Below, one piece after another: positions 34,734 through 43,209 of a stretch of 64,000 bases of DNA (position 1 is its first letter; the number at the start of each line of letters is the position of its first letter). The notes beneath the pieces are model-generated. The model was not told where the DNA came from and searched no databases. It worked only from the letters and a program-made list of their open reading frames with translations. The stretch is taken from NCBI GenBank assembly GCA_049511715.1, contig JBEKXU010000014.1, positions 15,588 through 79,587 on the forward strand, read 5' to 3'. Made by a program: the position numbers and the translations under genes. Source of the stretch: JBEKHT01 sp049511715 (GTDB lineage: Bacteria; Chloroflexota; Anaerolineae; Anaerolineales; RBG-16-64-43).

Positions 34734-36380
34734 ATGGCCACCCACAAGAAGATAACGGACGATTTGCATGCCATGCTGGGGGTTCTTCCTCCGCCGATCG
34801 GCGAGGCGCTCGCCCGCGTCAACCGCTGGGACGAGCTGCTGGAAGTCATTCTTGACCTGGGTCGAGTCCCCACCGCCCGGTACTTGGACCGCGAGATTGT
34901 ACTGGACGAGCAGGAGGTCACTCGGGACCTGATTGACTACGTGGTCAGCCGCATCGGCGAATTCGATGCCGACAATCGCGCCGGCCTGGAGCGGACGCTG
35001 CATCGCATCTCGGCCCTTCGCAATCGCCATGGACATATTGTGGGACTCACCTGTCGGGTCGGCCGGGCCGTCTATGGCACGATCGAAATCATCCAGGACC
35101 TGATCGAATCCGGAAAGAGCGTGCTGCTACTGGGTCGGCCTGGAATCGGCAAGACCACAATGCTACGCGAAGCCGCCCGCATCCTGGCCGAGAAGAAGCG
35201 CGTGGTCATTGTGGACACCTCCAACGAAATCGGCGGCGACGGGGACGTCCCGCATCCTGCTGTGGGTCGCGCACGACGAATGCAGGTCGCCAAGCCCTCC
35301 CTGCAGCACGAGGTCATGATTGAGGCCGTGGAAAACCACAGCCCCGAAGTCATTGTCATTGACGAGATCGGCCGGGAGTTGGAAGCCGAGGCGGCGCGCA
35401 CCATCGCCGAACGCGGGGTCCAACTGATCGGGACAGCTCACGGAAACACCTTGGACAACATCCTGCTCAACCCGACCCTGGCCGATCTGGTGGGGGGCAT
35501 TGAATCCGTTACCCTGTCGGATGAAGAGGCGCGCCGACGGGGCACCCAGAAAACCGTCCTCGAGCGGCGGGCGCCCCCCACCTTTGACATCCTGGTGGAA
35601 ATCCAGGACCGGGAGCGCTTGGCGATTCACCTGGACTTGGCTGCCTCCGTCGACGCCATGCTGCGCGGGAGGCCCTTGCCCCCTCAATTGCGATACCGCG
35701 ACGAGAAAGAGGAGATTCACGTGCAGACCGGCGTGGTTCCAACGCCTCCCGCCCGACCCGGCCGAGGGCGCGCACACAATCCAACCGAAGCGACCATGCC
35801 TTGGGGTTGGGCCACTCGACAGCCCGCCTTCCCGCTCTCTTCGCCGCCTTCCGGACCCGCGCCCGACTCCCAGCCCTACCCGCCTCCGGCGGCGCACACG
35901 CCCCGAGACGCGCTCAAGGCCGTCCGCGTTTATCCGTATGGAGTGGCACGGAATCGTCTCGAGCAGGCGGCCAAATACCTGCGTGTTCCGGTGGTCCCCG
36001 TAAGTGACCTGGGCGAAGCGCAGGCGGTGGCCACGCTCAAGGCCTATTATCGGCGGCGGCAACACCTCATTGAGGATGCCGAGGCCCGGGGAATCCCCAT
36101 CTACGTCCTGAGAGCCAATACCATCGGGCAGATGCAAAACTTTCTATCCGACCTATTCGGGCTGCAAGATGCGCCCGCAACAGACACGGCCCTTGAAGTG
36201 GCCATGCACGAGACCCAGGAGGCGGTTCGGACTCTGCTCAACGGGGCCAAGTCGGTGGACCTGGCACCCGCCTCAGCTTACATTCGCCACCTGCAGCATC
36301 AGCTGGCCCGCCAGTCCAACCTGCTATCCCAATCCTATGGCAAAGAGCCCCGGCGGCGCGTGCGAATCTTCCGGGAGTGA
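34734..36380 (+). CDS. SpoIIIAA-like AAA ATPase with C-terminal R3H domain
   Basis: A 548-aa protein. An N-terminal region (1-120) precedes a RecA-like ATPase with Walker A LLGRPGIGKTTML (K140), then the SpoIIIAA/secretion-ATPase-like VDTSNEIGGDGDVPHPAVGRARRM and Walker B VIVIDEIGRELE. A Pro-rich linker (about 335-390) leads to a region with RVYPYGVARNRLEQAA and a C-terminal R3H-type single-strand nucleic acid-binding motif (SAYIRHLQHQLA). Widespread in cyanobacteria, plastids and Chloroflexota; role unknown. tmk begins 4 nt after its stop. Confidence 0.85.
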   Translation: MATHKKITDDLHAMLGVLPPPIGEALARVNRWDELLEVILDLGRVPTARYLDREIVLDEQEVTRDLIDYVVSRIGEFDADNRAGLERTLHRISALRNRHGHIVGLTCRVGRAVYGTIEIIQDLIESGKSVLLLGRPGIGKTTMLREAARILAEKKRVVIVDTSNEIGGDGDVPHPAVGRARRMQVAKPSLQHEVMIEAVENHSPEVIVIDEIGRELEAEAARTIAERGVQLIGTAHGNTLDNILLNPTLADLVGGIESVTLSDEEARRRGTQKTVLERRAPPTFDILVEIQDRERLAIHLDLAASVDAMLRGRPLPPQLRYRDEKEEIHVQTGVVPTPPARPGRGRAHNPTEATMPWGWATRQPAFPLSSPPSGPAPDSQPYPPPAAHTPRDALKAVRVYPYGVARNRLEQAAKYLRVPVVPVSDLGEAQAVATLKAYYRRRQHLIEDAEARGIPIYVLRANTIGQMQNFLSDLFGLQDAPATDTALEVAMHETQEAVRTLLNGAKSVDLAPASAYIRHLQHQLARQSNLLSQSYGKEPRRRVRIFRE

Positions 36381-36384
36381 CCGC

Positions 36385-37011
36385 ATGAGTCTCTTCCTCA
36401 CTCTGGAAGGTCCTGAGGGAAGCGGCAAGTCCACCCAGGCGCCTCGAGTAGCCCAGCTCCTGCGGGACAGAGGATGGAACACCCTTCTGACCCGCGAACC
36501 CGGCGGGACCTCGATCGGCGACCAGATTCGAACGGTACTCCACGACCTTGACAACACGGCCATGCACCCACGCACCGAGGCCTTGCTCTATTCCGCCTCT
36601 CGCGCGCAGATCGTGAACGAGGTAGTCAAGCCCCACCTGGCCGCGGGTGGAGCCGTGGTCTGCGACCGGTTTTTCCATTCCACGCTGGCCTACCAGGGCT
36701 ATGGGCAGCGGCTTGACTTGGGGATCCTGCGCGGGATCACAGCCTTTGCCACCGAGGGCCTCTTGCCGGACTGGATTCTGCTCCTGGATCTGCCGGTGGA
36801 AGTGGGTCTTGACAGGCGCCGCTCGTCCGGCGGAGAGTGGAACCGCCTGGACGCCTATGAGCTAGCTTTTCATCAGCGGGTCCGCGAGGGCTATCTGGCT
36901 ATGGCCCGGGAGGAGCCCGGGCGCTGGTGCCTGATCCAGGCCGGGGGGATGCCCGACCAAGTTTGGGAGGAGATTCGGCAAAAGCTCGAGGCCTGGCTCA
37001 ATCGTCGCTAA
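36385..37011 (+). CDS. tmk: Thymidylate kinase
   Basis: A 208-aa P-loop kinase that phosphorylates dTMP. Visible: P-loop EGPEGSGKSTQ (8-18), REPGGTSIGD, the DRF substrate motif in CDRFFHSTLAYQGYG, and a lid Arg pair in DRRRSS. GGGAG precedes the ATG, which lies 4 nt after the upstream stop. The 3' end overlaps the convergent FmdB-like gene by 4 nt. Confidence 0.93.
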   Translation: MSLFLTLEGPEGSGKSTQAPRVAQLLRDRGWNTLLTREPGGTSIGDQIRTVLHDLDNTAMHPRTEALLYSASRAQIVNEVVKPHLAAGGAVVCDRFFHSTLAYQGYGQRLDLGILRGITAFATEGLLPDWILLLDLPVEVGLDRRRSSGGEWNRLDAYELAFHQRVREGYLAMAREEPGRWCLIQAGGMPDQVWEEIRQKLEAWLNRR

Positions 37012-37397
37012 TAGTCATCCAGGCCGCTATCGTCCTCTCCTCCCAGCCCGGGGACAGATTTCTCCACTTCTTCCGGGCTTTCCCCCGCCTCCAGGCGATC
37101 GATCGCCTCATGAAATTCCGGGCCCAGGTCCTCCCCCATCTCGCTCCCCATTCGCTTCATCATGCGTGCCACCGAGCGCGGGTCCTTTTCATCCACATCC
37201 CCCCAGGAGGAAGGGTCCGCCATGGCTTCCAGGCGCGAATCTTCCGAACGGGAAAATCTCACCCCCCGGATCCGGCGAGCCAAGTTCTGGCTGCGGCAGT
37301 TGGGGCAGGTCGGAGTCTGCGTCTCGTACTCGGCGAAGGTCATGAAGACGGAGACCAAGCGATGGCAGTCGCCGCAGCGAAATTCATACGTGGGCAT
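37008..37397 (-). CDS. FmdB-family zinc-ribbon protein
   Basis: A 129-aa protein starting MPTYEFRCGDCHRLVSVF, the classic FmdB/CxxC zinc-ribbon opening, with the second pair in CPNCRSQNLARRI. The acidic C-terminal tail (DRLEAGESPEEVEKS) is typical of Chloroflexota members. Proposed regulators; function unproven. GAGGTGG lies just before the ATG. Divergent from gmk. Confidence 0.85.
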   Translation of the reverse strand: MPTYEFRCGDCHRLVSVFMTFAEYETQTPTCPNCRSQNLARRIRGVRFSRSEDSRLEAMADPSSWGDVDEKDPRSVARMMKRMGSEMGEDLGPEFHEAIDRLEAGESPEEVEKSVPGLGGEDDSGLDDY

Positions 37398-37448
37398 CTT
37401 CCACCTCGCGCTTCCTCGGGTCCAACCCCGCTACGATACGTGATAGAG

Positions 37449-37455
37449 TATTATA
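37449..37455. promoter_or_regulatory. overlapping divergent -10 boxes between the FmdB-like gene and gmk
   Basis: TATTATA reads TATTAT on the plus strand (towards gmk, leader about 50 nt) and TATAAT on the minus strand (towards the FmdB-like gene, leader about 45 nt). Confidence 0.45.
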
Positions 37456-37509
37456 ACTTGGCGGCCTCCTGCATGAGCGAACTCCGCCGGCTTGCGATGG
37501 AGCACTGAC

Positions 37510-38124
37510 GTGGACGACCTTTACCGGCATCCCTCCTACCCACTGCTGATCGTGATTTCGGGGCCCTCCGGTGTGGGTAAGGACACGGTGATTGGGCGCA
37601 TGAAAGAGCGTGGCTTGCCTTTTCACTTCGTCGTCACAGCGACGACGCGAGCCCCTCGGCCGGGAGAGGTCAACGGCCAGGACTATCTCTTTTACTCCGC
37701 CAAGGAATTCGCGCATCTCTTGGAGAAGGGCGAGTTTCTGGAGGCTGCTCGGGTCTACAACGACTACAAAGGCATCCCCAAGCAGCAAGTCCGCCAGGCG
37801 CTCGCTTCCGGCCAGGACGTCGTGCTGCGCGTCGACGTCCAAGGAGCCCAGACCGTCCGCAGGCTGTGCCCGGACGCCTTGCTGATTTTCCTCTTCCCGG
37901 CCTCCGAGGAGGACTTGGCGCGCCGCTTGCAAGAGCGCCATACCGAGAGCCCGGAAGGATTGAGCTTGCGCCTCGCCACCGCCCGAGAGGAAATAGGCCG
38001 CTTGGGCGAGTTTGACTACGTCGTGCCCAATCGCGACCACCGCCTCGACGAGACCGTCGATTTGATTCTGGGGATCATCCAGGCGGAGCATGCGCGCGTT
38101 CATCCGCGCCAGGTCACCCTGTGA
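37510..38124 (+). CDS. gmk: Guanylate kinase
   Basis: A 204-aa nucleoside monophosphate kinase converting GMP to GDP. P-loop GPSGVGKDTVIGRM, the GMP-binding TTRAPRPGEVNGQDY and DVQGAQTVR segments are present. The GTG at 37510 was chosen because GGAG lies 7 nt upstream; a TTG at 37492 is an alternative. The stop overlaps the rhomboid start by GTGA. An 11-codon ORF (37473-37508) sits between the -10 box and this start and may be incidental. Confidence 0.93.
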   Translation: MDDLYRHPSYPLLIVISGPSGVGKDTVIGRMKERGLPFHFVVTATTRAPRPGEVNGQDYLFYSAKEFAHLLEKGEFLEAARVYNDYKGIPKQQVRQALASGQDVVLRVDVQGAQTVRRLCPDALLIFLFPASEEDLARRLQERHTESPEGLSLRLATAREEIGRLGEFDYVVPNRDHRLDETVDLILGIIQAEHARVHPRQVTL

Positions 38125-38900
38125 GCCTCTCCCCCTTTGACGGTCCCCCGGCCTCCCAACCGTTCCCCCCTCCGGTGGCGCGACCCGCAATGGTCTCTGT
38201 CCCGCTGCCCCGCCCGCGCCCGTGGGTGACCTACGGCTTGCTGCTGTTGACGGCGCTGGTATTCGTGGGGCAGAGTCTCTCCTCGGCATTGCTGGGCGAG
38301 GATGTCCTGCTGCTCCTGGGGGCAAAAGACAATGCCCTGATCCGGGCCGGGCAGTACTGGCGGCTGGTCACACCGATCTTCCTTCATGCCGGACTGCTCC
38401 ACGTGGGTTTCAACCTCTACGCGCTTTACGTCATTGGCCCTCCCGTCGAAGCGCGCTTTGGCCCGAGGCGTTTCTTTTTCCTCTACCTCTTCTCCGGGGT
38501 GGCTGGGGTGCTGGCGAGCATGGCCTTCAGCTCGGACGTCTCGGTGGGGGCCTCGGGGGCCATCTTTGGGCTGATTGGCGCGTATGCAGTCTACCTGTAT
38601 CAACACCGGGAACTGTTCGGGCGCAACGGGAGGCGCACGCTTCTCAACCTGGCCTTTATCGCGGTGGTGAACCTGCTCATCGGGCTGGCGCCTGGAATTG
38701 ACGACTGGGCCCATCTGGGCGGGCTGCTGGGCGGGTCCCTGCTGGCGGTGAGCATTGGGCCCCTTAATGAGGTCGCCCTCAGTCCGCAAACAGGGCAGGC
38801 GGTCATCCTGGACCGCCGGGCGCCGGGCACGGTTTGGGCGGCCTCTGCCCTGTGGCTATTCGTTCTGTTGGCAATTTTCGCCTTCCTGCTTAACCGTTGA
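38121..38900 (+). CDS. Rhomboid family intramembrane serine protease
   Basis: A 259-aa six-segment membrane protease. The catalytic dyad is S145 in GASGAIFG and H198 in DDWAHLGG; the oxyanion asparagine is N98 in HVGFNLYAL. A Pro-rich cytoplasmic tail (1-34) and an extra C-terminal helix are present. The GTG start overlaps the gmk stop, so the pair is coupled. Substrates unknown. Confidence 0.92.
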   Translation: MSLSPFDGPPASQPFPPPVARPAMVSVPLPRPRPWVTYGLLLLTALVFVGQSLSSALLGEDVLLLLGAKDNALIRAGQYWRLVTPIFLHAGLLHVGFNLYALYVIGPPVEARFGPRRFFFLYLFSGVAGVLASMAFSSDVSVGASGAIFGLIGAYAVYLYQHRELFGRNGRRTLLNLAFIAVVNLLIGLAPGIDDWAHLGGLLGGSLLAVSIGPLNEVALSPQTGQAVILDRRAPGTVWAASALWLFVLLAIFAFLLNR

Positions 38901-38958
38901 GGATGCCTTCCTTGCCTAGCCAGCCCTCTGCTTGACCTGGGGACAGGATCTGGGGCCG

Positions 38959-39378
38959 ATGGGGCCATTTCGTTTTCATCATTCGATCGAAGTGCGCTAC
39001 GGGGACCTGGACGCCCAAGGCCATGTCAACAACGCGCGCTATTTCACCTACCTGGAGCAGGCTCGGGTTCACTACCTGCAGCATCTGGGCCTGTGGGACC
39101 TGCTGGATTTTCGAGAGATCGGCGTGATCCTGGCTCAGGTATCCTGCACTTTCTGCCAGCCGATCCGCCTGCAGGATCCGATCCGCGTGGGGGTGCGCGT
39201 CGGTGCTATCGGAACCAAGAGCCTGACCACGGAGTACCGCATTGAGACGTACCCCGAGGGGAAGGAAATGGCCACCGGCCAGGCGGTCCTAGTGGCCTAT
39301 GACTATCATCACGGAGTTTCCATTCCGGTGCCGGAGCGCTGGAGAAGCGTGATCTCCAAATTCGAGGGGCTGGAGTGA
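38959..39378 (+). CDS. Acyl-CoA thioesterase, 4HBT hotdog family
   Basis: A 139-aa hotdog-fold thioesterase. The catalytic segment YGDLDAQGHVNNARYFTYLEQAR is characteristic of the 4-hydroxybenzoyl-CoA thioesterase/FadM-YbgC group, with the nucleophilic/base Asp in DLDAQGHVNN. The ATG at 38959 gives the family length. Its stop overlaps the next gene by GTGA, suggesting joint expression with the LLM oxidoreductase. Acyl-CoA substrate unknown. Confidence 0.88.
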   Translation: MGPFRFHHSIEVRYGDLDAQGHVNNARYFTYLEQARVHYLQHLGLWDLLDFREIGVILAQVSCTFCQPIRLQDPIRVGVRVGAIGTKSLTTEYRIETYPEGKEMATGQAVLVAYDYHHGVSIPVPERWRSVISKFEGLE

Positions 39379-40376
39379 AGATCGACGCGGTGTTGGCCCC
39401 CGTCCTGCTGGACCAAATCCCGGCTCTGGCGCACGAGGCGGAAGATCTGGGATTTGACGCCTTGTGGTCCAGCGAAACTCAGCACGATCCCTTCCTGCCC
39501 CTGGCCTTGATTGCGGAACACACTCACCGTTTGCATTTCGGCTCCTCCATCGCGGTCGCCTTCGCGCGGAGCCCGACCACGCTTGCCTACACGGCCTGGG
39601 ACCTGGCCGGGCAATCAGGAGGCCGCTTTATTCTGGGGCTGGGAACCCAAGTGAGGGCTCATATCATGCGGCGGTTCGGGATGCCCTGGCCCGAATCTCC
39701 TGCCTCTCAACTGCACGAAGAGATCCTGGCCATGCGCGCCATCTGGAAGGCCTGGAGCTCCGGAGAGCCCCTGAATTTCCGAGGGAAATACTATGCCCTA
39801 ACCCTCATGACTCCGTTCTTTTCGCCTGCCCCCATTGAGCGGCCCGACATCCCGATCTTCCTGGCCGGCGTGAACCCGGCCCTGTGCCGCGTCGCGGGAG
39901 AACTGGCCGACGGCTTTTTTGTTCATCCCTTCCACAGTCTGCGCTATCTCCGCGAGGTGGTGATTCCCGAGCTGCAGGAAGGCATGCGGAGGGCGGGGCG
40001 CCCGGAGGGGGCGGTCCAGGTGGCCGTCACGGCCCTGACCCACACTTCCCCTGAAGAAGCGGCCTTCGTGAGGCAGCAAATCGCTTTCTATGCCTCCACG
40101 CCGTCCTACCGTCCTGTGCTTGCGCTCCACGGCTGGCAGGACGTGGGTCAGCAGTTGAGCACCCTGGCCTCCCATGGGCGCTGGGCGGAAATGGCTGCCT
40201 GGGTATCCGATGAGATGCTGGAGGCTTTCAGCACCCGCGCTTCCCCCGCCGACCTGCCCCTGGTGCTGCGCGAGCGGTACGAGGGGGTGGCGCAGCGCCT
40301 CGCCTTGTATCTCCCCTTCTCCGGCGGAGGCGTTTTGGACCCTTGGGCCCAGCTGATCGAGGTGATCCACGCCTAA
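39375..40376 (+). CDS. LLM-class F420-dependent oxidoreductase (TIGR03617-like)
   Basis: A 333-aa luciferase-like TIM-barrel enzyme. Family features: ALAHEAEDLGFDALWSSETQHDPF at 17-40, GSSIAVAFARSP near 56, SGGRFILGLGTQVRAHIMRRF near 80-100 and RPDIPIFLAGVNPALCRVAGELADG. This subgroup uses F420 or FMN; the substrate is unknown. The GTG start overlaps the thioesterase stop by 4 nt. With the PPOX protein it suggests that the organism makes F420. Confidence 0.85.
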   Translation: MKIDAVLAPVLLDQIPALAHEAEDLGFDALWSSETQHDPFLPLALIAEHTHRLHFGSSIAVAFARSPTTLAYTAWDLAGQSGGRFILGLGTQVRAHIMRRFGMPWPESPASQLHEEILAMRAIWKAWSSGEPLNFRGKYYALTLMTPFFSPAPIERPDIPIFLAGVNPALCRVAGELADGFFVHPFHSLRYLREVVIPELQEGMRRAGRPEGAVQVAVTALTHTSPEEAAFVRQQIAFYASTPSYRPVLALHGWQDVGQQLSTLASHGRWAEMAAWVSDEMLEAFSTRASPADLPLVLRERYEGVAQRLALYLPFSGGGVLDPWAQLIEVIHA

Positions 40377-40419
40377 CCCCGCCAGCCACCCCGATCCCGA
40401 ACCCGCCGAACCCCTCCTG

Positions 40420-41496
40420 GTGGTCGACGGTCATGAAGACTTGGCCTGGAATGCGCTCACCTTTGATCGGGACTACCTCCAGCCGGCCTGGGCGACGCGC
40501 CAGCGCGAGGCGGGAGGAGCGGTTCCTTCGCAGAACGGGCAGGCGACGCTAGGGTTTGCGGAATGGATCTTGGGCCGGATTGCCGTCGTCTGTGCGACCC
40601 TGTTTGCCTCCCCCTTGAGACGAAAAGCGGGGAGGTGGGACACTCTGTGCTACGCCGCCCCGGCCCAGGCCCAGGAGATCTACCGCCGCGAACTGGAGTA
40701 TTACCGACGCTGGGTGGGGGATTCGCAAGGGCGCTTGCTGTTGATTGCGACGCGCGGTGACCTCGAAGCCATCCGGGCTGCCTGGAGAGAAGAGGACCTG
40801 ACTCGGAGGAAAGTGGGGCTGGTCCTGTTGATGGAAGGAGCCGAGGGGATCCTCGACCCCGGGGAGGCGGAGACCTGGTACGAAGGGGGACTTCGCATCC
40901 TGGGGCCGGCCTGGGCAGGGAACCAGTATTGCGGCGGAACCCGCGAGCCGGGTCCCCTCACCCCCGAGGGATATCAACTCCTGAAGGCCATGGACCCCCT
41001 CCATATGATCTTGGACCTGAGCCACATGGCAGAACAGAGCGTTCGGGAAGCTCTGGAGGTCTATCCGGGACCGGTGGCGGCCTCCCACAGCAACGCGCGC
41101 GCCCTGCTGCAGGGTTCTGCGTGGCCGGACCGTCACCTCAGCGCGGAGATGATCCGGGCCCTGGCCGAGCGCGGGGGAGTCATGGGACTGGTCCTCGGCA
41201 ATGCCTTTCTCAAGGGAGGGTGGACCCCGGCCGACGGAAAGCAGGCGGTCTCGCTTGAGCGACTCTGCGATCAAGTGGATTACGTCTGCCAATTGATCGG
41301 GAACAGCCAGCGCGTGGCCCTGGGATCCGACCTGGACGGTGGTTTTGGACTGGAGGCGATCCCCCGAGAGATCGATACGGCCGCCGACCTACTGAAACTG
41401 GATCGTCGGCTCCAAGATCGGGGCTTCCCTGAAGTCGACCGGCGCAACATCCTGGGCGGCAACTGGCTACGCCTGTTGCGCCTTGCCCTGCCGTAG
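40420..41496 (+). CDS. Membrane dipeptidase-family (M19) metallohydrolase
   Basis: A 358-aa renal-dipeptidase-like amidohydrolase. The metal motif H-x-D is in VDGHEDLAWN, the bridging Glu in LLMEGAEGI, the two histidines in DLSHMAEQS and ASHSNARAL, and the aspartate in GSDLDGGFG. These enzymes cleave dipeptides, often with a D-residue. The start is GTG at 40420, forced by an in-frame stop at 40363, and has no clear ribosome-binding site; translation may be coupled to the upstream LLM gene 43 nt away. Confidence 0.85.
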   Translation: MVDGHEDLAWNALTFDRDYLQPAWATRQREAGGAVPSQNGQATLGFAEWILGRIAVVCATLFASPLRRKAGRWDTLCYAAPAQAQEIYRRELEYYRRWVGDSQGRLLLIATRGDLEAIRAAWREEDLTRRKVGLVLLMEGAEGILDPGEAETWYEGGLRILGPAWAGNQYCGGTREPGPLTPEGYQLLKAMDPLHMILDLSHMAEQSVREALEVYPGPVAASHSNARALLQGSAWPDRHLSAEMIRALAERGGVMGLVLGNAFLKGGWTPADGKQAVSLERLCDQVDYVCQLIGNSQRVALGSDLDGGFGLEAIPREIDTAADLLKLDRRLQDRGFPEVDRRNILGGNWLRLLRLALP

Positions 41497-41704
41497 GATC
41501 AGGAAGGGAGCCGAGCCGCAGGAAGTGGCGGCCGCCCGCCGTCCGCAAACCCGCGCCCGGAGTGGGCCCCGGGGATCATCTTCCTCCCCGGTGACTCTGC
41601 CGGCAGGCATAGATGCTCCCGGTTTCCACACGGATGAGCCCCTCAACCTGATTCGAGTCGGATGCGCCCCGAACGGTGCCTGAGGGGGGCGCGCCGTTCT
41701 AAAG

Positions 41705-41710
41705 TAGAAT
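41705..41710 (+). promoter_or_regulatory. -10 box (TAGAAT) in the gap before the FprA-like gene
   Basis: TAGAAT lies 84 nt before the GTG at 41795. The remaining gap (41497-41794) shows no gene. Confidence 0.35.
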
Positions 41711-41794
41711 CCGGATCTGCGCTTTCGATCCGTCCGCAGGGCGGCCGGGCGGCATGACCAATGCCGCTTTCGTTTCCCATGCGAAGAGGAAACT

Positions 41795-43138
41795 GTGGAT
41801 TCAAATCAAGCCCAGCATGCGGTGGCAATCGTTGGCGCCGGACCAGCCGGCCTGTTCGCCGCCAAGCACCTTTCCGGCCAATCGGTGCGGGTGGCCCTGC
41901 TCAACCGGGATGTCCGTCCCGGGGGCCTGGCAGAATACGGCATCTATCCAGACAAACTCCGGATGAAGGATGGCCTGCGCAAGCAGTTTCAAGGAATTCT
42001 TTCCTCTCCTCTGGTGGACTACTTTGGCCATGTCGCGGTGGGCGCGCGGGGAAACCTTGCGCTTCAGGACCTATTGAACCTCGGCTTTGAGGCGATCTTG
42101 GTCACGGTGGGTGCTCAAGGGACCAAGTGGCTTGGGCTTCCCGGCGAGAACCTGCAGGGGGTTTATCACGCCAAGGATCTGGTCTATCACTACAATCGCT
42201 TGCCTCCGTTCAGCCAACGACAATATGAGATCGGCCGACGCGTGGCCGTGATCGGCATGGGCAACGTCATGACCGACATCTGCTACTGGCTGGTGCGCGA
42301 ACAAAAGGTGGAGGAGATCGCCATCGTTGCCCGGCGCGGGCCCGCGGAGGTCAAGTTCGACAAGAAGGAATTCGAGCGTCTTGCGGCCAACCTCGACGCC
42401 GAGGCGCTCGAGCGCGAGGTCGCCCGCGTGGCGCCGAGCATGCGGGCCATCGGCCAAAACCCGGCGGCCGCGCGCGATTTCATTCTCTCCGGGCGGATCA
42501 AAGCCTTGCCCAGCGGGTCCTCCTCCCGCCTGCGTTTCGAGTTCCTTTCGGCGCCCACCCGCCTTCTGGGCGACGAGCGCGACCGGGTGCATGCCCTGGA
42601 GGTCGAGGACACAACCCTGGTGCCGGCTGTGGGAGGGACTTCCGCCCTGGGCCGCGGCACCCGCCGAGAGATCTCTGTGGACACAGTGATTTTCGCGATC
42701 GGGGATTGCGTGGATCCGGGCTTCGGCCTGCCGGTCCAGGGGACCTCGTTCGTCAAGAATCCGCAGCCGCGTTTCCCGATCGAGGGAGTCTCCTACGAGG
42801 TCTGGGACCCCTCCGGCCAGCGGCCCTGGGAGGCGATCTTCCTCGCCGGCTGGGCCCGGGAAGCCAGCACCGGGCTGGTCGGCGTGGCCCGCAAGGATGG
42901 AACCAATGGGGCCAAAGCGGTTTTCCAATCCCTGCGCCCGTTACGGCCTCGGGCGCCTGCGCCGCCCGACCAGCTGGCGCGGAGGATCCTGACCTGGGCG
43001 CATCCGGTTGTGACCAAGCAGGATCTGCCGCGGCTGGCGGCGGCCGAGCAGGTGGAAGCCGCGCACCGGGGATTGGCAGAATTCCGGTTCGCCACCGACG
43101 AGGAGATGCTGGCGGCGATGAGCCTAGCCACGACCTAG
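41795..43138 (+). CDS. FAD-dependent ferredoxin/adrenodoxin reductase-like oxidoreductase (FprA type)
   Basis: A 447-aa two-dinucleotide-binding flavoprotein. FAD motif GAGPAGLFAAKHL (14-26), NADP(H) motif VIGMGNVMTDICYWL near 150 and the C-terminal GWAREASTGLVGVARKDG, which matches the conserved GW-x(n)-TG-x-IG segment of adrenodoxin reductase/FprA. It would pass electrons between NADPH and ferredoxin. The GTG start has AGAGGA 4 nt upstream. recF follows after 71 nt in the same direction. Confidence 0.83.
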   Translation: MDSNQAQHAVAIVGAGPAGLFAAKHLSGQSVRVALLNRDVRPGGLAEYGIYPDKLRMKDGLRKQFQGILSSPLVDYFGHVAVGARGNLALQDLLNLGFEAILVTVGAQGTKWLGLPGENLQGVYHAKDLVYHYNRLPPFSQRQYEIGRRVAVIGMGNVMTDICYWLVREQKVEEIAIVARRGPAEVKFDKKEFERLAANLDAEALEREVARVAPSMRAIGQNPAAARDFILSGRIKALPSGSSSRLRFEFLSAPTRLLGDERDRVHALEVEDTTLVPAVGGTSALGRGTRREISVDTVIFAIGDCVDPGFGLPVQGTSFVKNPQPRFPIEGVSYEVWDPSGQRPWEAIFLAGWAREASTGLVGVARKDGTNGAKAVFQSLRPLRPRAPAPPDQLARRILTWAHPVVTKQDLPRLAAAEQVEAAHRGLAEFRFATDEEMLAAMSLATT

Positions 43139-43209
43139 GAGGCTGGGTCCCAGGGTGGGGGGTCGCCCTCCCCTCACCGAAACGGCACCGCGCGGGGCTG
43201 GGGCGAGGA

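Noticed and set aside
37473..37508. 11-codon ORF (MSELRRLAMEH) directly before gmk
   Set aside because: Could be a leader peptide, but has no ribosome-binding site of its own; too little evidence to call it a gene.
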